From Acidimicrobiales bacterium (GTDB lineage: Bacteria; Actinomycetota; Acidimicrobiia; Acidimicrobiales; AC-9), in contig DASXCO010000159.1 of assembly GCA_036491125.1 (NCBI GenBank), positions 1-47,473 on the forward strand: DNA of 47,473 nucleotides, given 5' to 3'. The notes beneath the pieces were generated by a model that did no database searches, had not been told where the DNA came from, and saw nothing but the letters and a program-made list of their open reading frames with translations. Shown here one piece after another: positions 41,954 through 47,473 of this stretch. The translations under genes were made by a program, and so were the position numbers. Positions within the stretch are counted from its first letter, which is position 1; each line of letters starts with the position of its first letter.

Positions 41954-43564
41954 GTGCGAGTGCGGAGACCGTGGTGGATTCTCGGGGTGTTGTGCGTGAG
42001 CCTGCTGATGATCGGGCTCGACAACACCATCCTCAGCGTGGCCCTGCCCACCCTGGTGCGCGACCTGCACGCCTCGTCGAGCCAGCTGCAGTGGATCGTC
42101 GACTCGTACACGATCGTCTTCGCCGGCCTCCTGCTGGTCGCCGGCAGCCTGGGGGACCGCTTCGGGCGGAAGTGGGCCCTGCTCGTCGGTTTGGCCGTGT
42201 TCAACGTGGGGTCGGTCCTCTCGGCCTTCGCCGGCTCGCCCGAGGTCCTGATCGGCACCAGGGCGCTGATGGGCGTGGGCGGAGCGTTGGTCATGCCGGC
42301 CACGTTGTCCATCCTGACCAACGTCTTCGTCGAGGCCCGGCAGCGGGAGAAGGCGATCGGCATCTGGGCCGGGGTGGTCGGCGTCGGGGTGGCGATCGGG
42401 CCGATCGCCGGCGGGCTCCTGCTCCAGCACTTCTGGTGGGGCTCGGTGTTCCTGGTCAACGTTCCGATCGTGACGGCGGGCATGCTGGCGTGCGCGTTCC
42501 TGGTGCCCAACTCCGCCGATCCCGGTGTCCCCCGCCTCGACCCGGTGGGCTTCGCACTCTCCATCGCCGGGCTCTGCGTGCTGCTGTGGGGAATCATCGA
42601 GGCGCCCACCACCGGGTGGGGATCGACACGGGTCCTGGCCGGCATGGCCGGCGGGATCGCCATCCTCGCTGCCTTCCTGGTCTGGGAGCTCCACACCGAT
42701 CACCCCATGGTGAACCTGGGGTTCTTTCGCAACCGCAGGTTCAGCGCCTCGTGTGCGGCCGTGGCGCTCGTGGTCTTCGCCCTGTTCGGCATGCTGTTCG
42801 TGGAGACTCAGCACCTGCAGTTCGTGCTGGGCTACTCGGCGCTGGATGCGGGTATCAGGTTCATCCCCGTGGCGGGCACGCTGCTCCTCGGGGGGCCGCT
42901 GTCCACTGTTCTGGTGCGCCGGCTCGGGACCAAGGCGGTGGCGGGTGCCGGCCTCGTGATGGTGTCCGCAGGACTGGCCTGGCTGGCCACCGTCTCGGAC
43001 GGGTCGACGTACCTGTCCGCCGTACTGGGCCCGTTCATCATCATGGGCCTGGGCATGGGTCTCACCATGGCCCCGGCCACCGAGGCGATCATGGGCTCTC
43101 TTCCGAGGGCCCAGGCCGGAGTGGGCTCGGCCATGAACAGCGCCGTCATGCAGGTCGGTGGGGCCATGGGCGTCGCCGTCATCGGCAGCGTCTTGGCGTC
43201 CGGCTACCGGTCGGTCGTCGGCGGCACGCTGGCCGGTCACGCCGTCCCCCCCGTGGCGGCCTCGGCGATCAAGAGCTCCGTGGGTGGCGCCCTCGAGGTG
43301 GCGCACCGAGCTCCGGGCGCCCTGGGCGCGGCGCTGGCTGCGGTCGCCCGCCACGGCTTCGTCCACGGGATGGAGCTGGCGATGCCGCTGGCTGCGGGTG
43401 TGGCCCTGGCCGGGGCCCTGGTGGTGCTGGTCTTCCTGCCCGCTCGGGCCGAGGGTGACCCCGACGCCGCCGAGCCGGCCGACCACGAGGCGCAGCCGGT
43501 AGCGTCGGCCGCGGCGGGGGACGAGCGGGAGCCCGTGCCCGCCCCCGTCGGGGCCCGCCGATGA
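41954..43564 (+). CDS. DHA2-type (14-helix) MFS drug exporter
   Basis: The 536-residue protein has about 14 hydrophobic segments. It shows MFS motif A in GSLGDRFGRKWALLVG, the downstream GTRALMGVGGALVMPATLSIL segment, and exporter motif C in GVGVAIGPIAGGLLL. These place it in the EmrB/QacA family of proton-driven multidrug exporters. The hydrophilic C-terminal tail is short. The start may be GTG 41954 (3 bases after GGAGGT) or GTG 41960 (9 bases). It overlaps the tetR gene as ATGA and lies behind a clear promoter with operator. Likely inducers and substrates are toxic amphipathic compounds; none can be named. Confidence 0.9.
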   Translation: MRVRRPWWILGVLCVSLLMIGLDNTILSVALPTLVRDLHASSSQLQWIVDSYTIVFAGLLLVAGSLGDRFGRKWALLVGLAVFNVGSVLSAFAGSPEVLIGTRALMGVGGALVMPATLSILTNVFVEARQREKAIGIWAGVVGVGVAIGPIAGGLLLQHFWWGSVFLVNVPIVTAGMLACAFLVPNSADPGVPRLDPVGFALSIAGLCVLLWGIIEAPTTGWGSTRVLAGMAGGIAILAAFLVWELHTDHPMVNLGFFRNRRFSASCAAVALVVFALFGMLFVETQHLQFVLGYSALDAGIRFIPVAGTLLLGGPLSTVLVRRLGTKAVAGAGLVMVSAGLAWLATVSDGSTYLSAVLGPFIIMGLGMGLTMAPATEAIMGSLPRAQAGVGSAMNSAVMQVGGAMGVAVIGSVLASGYRSVVGGTLAGHAVPPVAASAIKSSVGGALEVAHRAPGALGAALAAVARHGFVHGMELAMPLAAGVALAGALVVLVFLPARAEGDPDAAEPADHEAQPVASAAAGDEREPVPAPVGARR

Positions 43565-44199
43565 GCCCGCTGGTGGGGGCGTCAGTGCTCAAGCGCGGCC
43601 CTGGTCGGCCCCGCAGCGCCGAGGCCCACCGGGCCATCCTCGACGCCGTGCTGACGCTGCTGGCCGAGGAGGGTTTCAGCCGCATGAGTGTCGAGGGTGT
43701 CGCGGCCCGGGCGGGCGTCGGCAAGGCCACGGTCTATCGGCGCTGGCCGTCCAAGGTGCCCCTGGTGATCGAGGCGATCGACACGGTGGCGTCAGAGCGG
43801 ATCTCGGTCCCGGACACCGGAACCGTTCGAGGTGACCTCACCGAGTTCCTCACGCAGCTCGTTCGGGCCATGGGTGGACCCGATGGCCGTCTGGTCGCCC
43901 CGCTGCTCGAGGCCATGAGCCGCAGTCCAGCGCTGGCTGCCGCCGTTCGGAGGGACCTCATCGCGCCCCGTCGTGACGTCGCCAACGAGATCATCCGGCG
44001 GGGTATCGACAGGGGCGAGCTGCGCCCCGACCTCCACATCGACGTGGCGTTGGACGCTCCCGTGGCGATCGTCTTCCACCGGCTCCTCCTCACCGGAGAG
44101 ACCGTCGACGAGGGGCTGGTCCACCGGATCGTCGATCAGCTCCTCGACGGCATAGCCGCCCAGGATCGGCCGACTCGGGATTCGAATAGGGTGCAGTAA
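43561..44199 (+). CDS. TetR/AcrR regulator of the adjacent MFS exporter
   Basis: The 212-residue regulator begins with a basic K-R-G-P-G-R-P-R-S arm and a helix-turn-helix (M-S-V-E-G-V-A-A-R-A-G-V-G-K-A-T-V-Y-R-R-W) followed by PSK, typical of the TetR_C_11/16 group. It is co-translated with the exporter through an ATGA overlap, so it probably represses the operon by binding the GAAACG/CGTTTC palindrome upstream. It is not closely similar to the two tandem TetR proteins at 32876 and 33521. The stop overlaps the next start as TAATG. Confidence 0.9.
   Translation: MSPLVGASVLKRGPGRPRSAEAHRAILDAVLTLLAEEGFSRMSVEGVAARAGVGKATVYRRWPSKVPLVIEAIDTVASERISVPDTGTVRGDLTEFLTQLVRAMGGPDGRLVAPLLEAMSRSPALAAAVRRDLIAPRRDVANEIIRRGIDRGELRPDLHIDVALDAPVAIVFHRLLLTGETVDEGLVHRIVDQLLDGIAAQDRPTRDSNRVQ
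44187..44192 (+). promoter_or_regulatory. -10 box (TAGGGT) for the gtrA-like gene
   Basis: TAGGGT inside the end of the tetR gene lies 6 bases before the ATG at 44199, with surrounding bases (TAGGGTGCAG) identical to those before dapB. It may allow separate leaderless expression. Confidence 0.45.
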
Positions 44200-44735
44200 T
44201 GGACGTGGGGCTCGACACCGCGGTGGCCCCGACCAGGGGGACGCAGGGGGAGCGGGCCCTCGTCTGGTGGCGCAGCCCGCTCGTGACCCGGGTCGTGCGC
44301 TACGCCCTGGGCTCGGTGGTGGCCAGCCTGGTGAGCCTGGTTACCTTCGTCGTCGTCTACGGCGTCCTCGGCGGCCTCAGCCCCCGTCAGTCGAGCGTCG
44401 CCGCCAGCCTGGTGGGCATGATTCCGGCGTACTTCCTCAACCGGAACTGGGCATGGGGCCGCCGGGGCCGCTCGCATCTGGTGAAGGAGATCATCCCCTA
44501 TCTGGCCGCGTCCCTGCTGGGCCTGGTGGCGGCCATGTGGTCGGTGGACGTCGCCTCCAGCCACGTGAAGTCGTTCACGACCGACAAGACCCTCCAGGTG
44601 ACGCTGGTGGCCATGGCCTATGCGGGGACGTACGCCGCCCTCTGGATCGTGAAGTTTCTGTTCTTCAACGTCCTGTTCACCCGGCCCCATGGGGGCGGCG
44701 ACGCCGTGCCCGCGCCCGGCGAACGGGACCTCTGA
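44199..44735 (+). CDS. GtrA-like family membrane protein
   Basis: The 178 residues contain four membrane helices and the GtrA signature: Y-F-L-N-R-N-W-A-W after helix two, then a basic loop and V-K-E-I-I-P-Y. GtrA proteins are thought to flip lipid-linked sugars, such as bactoprenol glucose, across the membrane. Here an N-terminal extension of about 28 residues precedes the first helix. It overlaps the convergent YfhO-like gene by 59 bases. As YfhO proteins are also tied to envelope glycan glycosylation, a shared pathway is possible. Confidence 0.85.
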   Translation: MDVGLDTAVAPTRGTQGERALVWWRSPLVTRVVRYALGSVVASLVSLVTFVVVYGVLGGLSPRQSSVAASLVGMIPAYFLNRNWAWGRRGRSHLVKEIIPYLAASLLGLVAAMWSVDVASSHVKSFTTDKTLQVTLVAMAYAGTYAALWIVKFLFFNVLFTRPHGGGDAVPAPGERDL

Positions 44736-47473
44736 GGTACCAGGCCAGCCCCAGGGTGCCGAGGGCGGCCAGCCCGGCCAACGAGGTGAACACGCCGACG
44801 GTCACGCTCGCCGGTCGGTAGCTCCAGGTGACGGTCGAGCTCCCGGCAGGCACGGGAACGGCCTGCAACAGGGCCCCGTTCGTCGGCACCGCGACCTCGT
44901 GGGACACGCCGTTGGGTCCCGTTCGGACCGTGGCCGACCACCCGGGCGCGGCGGCGACGCTGCGGACGACGAGGGACGGTCGGGAGGTACCGACCACGAC
45001 GGTCTGATTGCCGGTCAGCGGGTCATCGGTGACCCGCAGGGTCGCCGCCGGCGCCGGTCCGCCGTCGGCCGGGGCCACCCAGAAGCGCCCTCTGGCCGCC
45101 GTGTTGCGGAACACGACGAAGCTGCCCAGGGTCTCCACGAACTGCCACTTGGGCGGCGTGATGGCCCCCTGCAGGGGACCGGCCAGCAGGAGAGGACCCG
45201 CCTGTTGGGTGCCGACCGTGGCCGAGTCGACGGTAAGGGGGCAGGCGCCGCCGTTGGCGACGACGATTCCCACCGCGGTGGTCGTCCCGTCGAGGGCGAC
45301 CCTGGCGGAGCCGGGCCGACTCGGATCGACGCTCAGGGGGCTGGACGCCGGCGTGGTGGCGCCGGTGGGTGTCAGCAACCCGAGCCCCAGCCCGCCGGGC
45401 GGTGGGGGACAGCTCGGATCGGGGCGCAGCTGCACGCTCACGCTGGTCAGGCGGAGGGGCGAACCGACGTACCAGGCCTGCTGGCCTCGGGGGGGCAGCG
45501 TCTCGGGCACGGCGCCCGCGGGCGCAGCCGCCGGCCCGGGCGGGGCCGGCTGGGCCAGGTAGCTCGGCCTGGTGACCAGCGTGGTCAGGTTGAGGTCGTC
45601 GAACGTGGACCCGGACAACGCCGTCACCGACAGGTCGGACTGCTGGTGGGTGCCGGTGGCCTGGTCGTAGTCGCCCCTGACCACGGACCCGTAGCCCTGC
45701 GCGCTGCTGAGACTTCGCAAGATGTTGAGATCGGGCTGGCCGAGGTCGTCGAGGGCGCCAGGGTCGCTCCTGTCGGGGTCGTAGATGGCGAAGCGCCCGG
45801 AGGACCCGGTCTGGGCGGCGACGGCCGAGGCCATGGTGGTCGTGTCGGTGAGGGCGCTTGGGGAAGTGGGCGCGAGCCAGTACTGGTTGGCCTGGTAGAT
45901 GGTCAGGTCGACCACCACGACGGCCATCAGGGCCCGCAGCAGGTGCCGACGTGGAATCCGGTCCCACCCGGCGGCCACGAGCCCTCCGACCACCGCCAGC
46001 ACCAGGCCAGCGGCCAGATAGGCCTCCAATCGGTGGAACGACCCCAGCGGGACCGGTGAGCCGAGCTCCTGGGAGAGGACCACGGGGCTGGCGACGAGGG
46101 CGCCGACGAGGGCGGCGAGACAGGCCACCGGCAGCAGCGTCCAGGCCCGCTCGGTCCGACTCGGTCGCGCCGGGCCAGGGCCGATGGTGATCCGCTGGCG
46201 CACCCCGTCGATCCAGTAGGCGAACAGGACCGCCAGGCCGACGTCCACCGTCACCATGTTGCGGTTCTGCAGCCGCTGCTGGCCGTAGATGGGGATGTGG
46301 ACGAGGAGGTGGCCGAGGGGCGTGTAGCCACCGAAGGACAGGACCAGGCCGACGGCGATGAGCAGGTACCAGACGCCCAGCCCCTCGGAGGCCCGGCGCG
46401 ACCGCCACGGCCGTGTGAGCATGGCGAAGGCGGCGCAGACGGGGAGGATCCCGATGTAGGAGCTGACCTCGGCCAAGTTGTACGGGCCGCGGTAGAGCGG
46501 CACCCCGAAGCGTCCGTAGCCGCCCAGTAGGTACGGCATGGCGGTCAGGGCGGTGAGCTTGGGCGGGAACGACCCGCTGATGAAGAAGGCGTACGAGGTG
46601 CCCGCTCGCTGCGAGTTGGACGCGAACACCAGGCCGGGGAGCCACTGGATGGTGGTGAGGACGAGGGCCGCGGCGGCGGCGATCGCCATCTGGACGAGGA
46701 TCCGGCCCGCTCGGTGACGCCAGACCAGCCAACCTCCGTAGATGGCTACGAGGATGGAGTCGTCTATGAGGGCCTCGGGCGACCCCGTGAGGACCAGCAG
46801 ACTGATGCACCCCCCCAGCAGCACCATCGGCCATATTGCTGGCGGCTTCGCCGCCCCGGGCGGGGCCCCATCCCCGCCCTCCGCCGAAGCGGCGGGGCCC
46901 CCAACCCCGCCGCCGGCCGTGGCCATTGCTGGCGACTTCGCCGCCCCGGGCGGATGGGCCATCCGGTGGACGGCCACCAGCATCCAGGGCACCAGGCTGG
47001 CTCCCTGCACCAGGTCTATGTGGCTCAGCTGGGCGCTCATGAAGCCCCCGACCGAGAACGACAGGCTGCCGAGGAAGGAGGCCCCGACCGAGAGGCGGGA
47101 TCGGCGCAGGAACACGTACAGGCCGACGGCGCCGACGACGTACACGAGGATCTCGTTGACGACCCATGCCGCCTCCGCGGGCAGCACCGTGAACAGGAGC
47201 GTCCCCGGATACAGGGCGCCGGCGTTCAGACCGCCCAGGAGCGCGGTGCCGCTCCAAATGTAGGGGTTCCACAGAGGGAGGTGCCCGTGGTCGAGGTTGC
47301 GGGCGACGAGCACCCGCAGGGGAAAGTTCTGGATGAGGTTGTCGGCGCTGACCAGCGGATGCCCGGCGAGGGACGGCACCGAGAAGGTCAGCACCGGCAC
47401 GAGGACCAGCACGGCGACGGCCAGTGGCGCCGGCCGGGCGGCGCTGGCGAGCGCGTGCCGGACTGCGTATGGG
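44677..47473 (-). CDS. YfhO-like large membrane protein (5' end may lie beyond window)
   Basis: The frame is open to the right edge, giving at least 931 residues; GTG 47412 would give 911, but the sequence before it completes the first membrane helix, so the true start is probably outside. About 12-13 membrane helices occupy the N-terminal 520 residues. Early motifs such as S-A-D-N-L-I-Q-N-F-P-L-R and P-L-W-N-P-Y-I-W-S-G match YfhO, a GT-C-like fold linked to glycosylation of teichoic acids or other envelope glycans. The C-terminal 380 residues form a large, probably extracytoplasmic domain, ending with a last helix and a basic tail. A loop near residue 180 (131-176 region) contains a Gly/Ala/Pro insert coded by a repeat. 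Confidence 0.8.
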   Translation of the reverse strand, partial: PYAVRHALASAARPAPLAVAVLVLVPVLTFSVPSLAGHPLVSADNLIQNFPLRVLVARNLDHGHLPLWNPYIWSGTALLGGLNAGALYPGTLLFTVLPAEAAWVVNEILVYVVGAVGLYVFLRRSRLSVGASFLGSLSFSVGGFMSAQLSHIDLVQGASLVPWMLVAVHRMAHPPGAAKSPAMATAGGGVGGPAASAEGGDGAPPGAAKPPAIWPMVLLGGCISLLVLTGSPEALIDDSILVAIYGGWLVWRHRAGRILVQMAIAAAAALVLTTIQWLPGLVFASNSQRAGTSYAFFISGSFPPKLTALTAMPYLLGGYGRFGVPLYRGPYNLAEVSSYIGILPVCAAFAMLTRPWRSRRASEGLGVWYLLIAVGLVLSFGGYTPLGHLLVHIPIYGQQRLQNRNMVTVDVGLAVLFAYWIDGVRQRITIGPGPARPSRTERAWTLLPVACLAALVGALVASPVVLSQELGSPVPLGSFHRLEAYLAAGLVLAVVGGLVAAGWDRIPRRHLLRALMAVVVVDLTIYQANQYWLAPTSPSALTDTTTMASAVAAQTGSSGRFAIYDPDRSDPGALDDLGQPDLNILRSLSSAQGYGSVVRGDYDQATGTHQQSDLSVTALSGSTFDDLNLTTLVTRPSYLAQPAPPGPAAAPAGAVPETLPPRGQQAWYVGSPLRLTSVSVQLRPDPSCPPPPGGLGLGLLTPTGATTPASSPLSVDPSRPGSARVALDGTTTAVGIVVANGGACPLTVDSATVGTQQAGPLLLAGPLQGAITPPKWQFVETLGSFVVFRNTAARGRFWVAPADGGPAPAATLRVTDDPLTGNQTVVVGTSRPSLVVRSVAAAPGWSATVRTGPNGVSHEVAVPTNGALLQAVPVPAGSSTVTWSYRPASVTVGVFTSLAGLAALGTLGLAWYLRGPVRRARARRRRPHGAG
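46835..46953 (-). repeat. REP-like repeat, copy B, inside the YfhO-like gene
   Basis: Two 29-base direct copies (46835-46863 and 46925-46953, one mismatch) flank a GC-rich palindromic core. The core contains 21 bases (46900-46920) identical in reverse complement to 24779-24799. The hairpins GGCGGC-GAA-GCCGCC and CCGCCG-CTT-CGGCGG are visible. The element is in frame and encodes a Gly/Ala/Pro-rich insert with a P-P-G-A-A-K peptide repeated at both ends. Confidence 0.7.

Noticed and set aside
44181-44190. ATTCGAAT-like sequence resembling a tRNA T-arm
   Set aside because: It is inside the tetR gene with no acceptor or anticodon arms around it.
45023-47272. Second minus-strand frame of 749 codons within the YfhO-like gene
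   Set aside because: Arg/Pro/Gly-rich and without membrane helices; the other minus-strand frame has the family motifs.

Overview
The window is a very GC-rich, gene-dense piece of a bacterial chromosome. Gene content and order point to a high-GC actinobacterium, most likely of the class Acidimicrobiia; this is an inference from synteny and sequence style, not from a database search. The core is the conserved translation and envelope superoperon: rpsB-tsf-pyrH-frr-cdsA-dxr-rseP-ispG, then a convergent archaeal/eukaryote-type proS, then rimP-nusA-ylxR-infB-ylxP-rbfA-truB-ribF, rpsO, pnp, an M16 peptidase and dapB. After an inserted regulatory block come dapA-rnj-ftsK and a D-Ala-D-Ala carboxypeptidase. 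Many genes overlap by 1-17 bases or abut, so most are probably co-transcribed.

Left flank (1-8048): a minus-strand membrane protein with a serine-hydrolase-like C-terminal domain runs off the left edge. It is followed by an MFS transporter and an alpha/beta hydrolase on plus. A minus-strand trio then encodes a six-helix-type membrane protein, a divergent PlsY-like acyltransferase and a DegV/FakB-type fatty-acid-binding protein. A DUF2505 protein and a Xer recombinase precede rpsB.

Central block (8049-32794): ribosomal proteins, elongation and initiation factors, ribosome assembly factors, RNA decay (pnp), MEP isoprenoid synthesis (dxr, ispG), phospholipid precursor synthesis (cdsA) and regulated membrane proteolysis (rseP). 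Leader hairpins precede rimP and pnp. The small gene ylxR between nusA and infB has no standard start codon; it seems to begin at an ATA placed ideally behind a strong Shine-Dalgarno sequence.

Right flank (32795-47473): two tandem paralogous TetR regulators and a 372-residue di-iron ferritin-like protein sit between dapB and dapA, with an inverted-repeat operator between the two regulators. After ftsK and the carboxypeptidase come a 14-helix MFS exporter with its TetR regulator, behind a clear promoter and operator, a GtrA-family membrane protein, and a large YfhO-like membrane protein running off the right edge.

Two themes cut across the window. Several first-of-operon genes carry a TANNNT box (often TAGGGT) only 5-8 bases before the start codon, which suggests leaderless mRNAs. 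A REP-like GC-rich repeat occurs once between ylxP and rbfA and once inside the YfhO-like coding sequence. I saw no tRNA, rRNA, CRISPR array or insertion sequence, and no gene-free stretch longer than about 215 bases.
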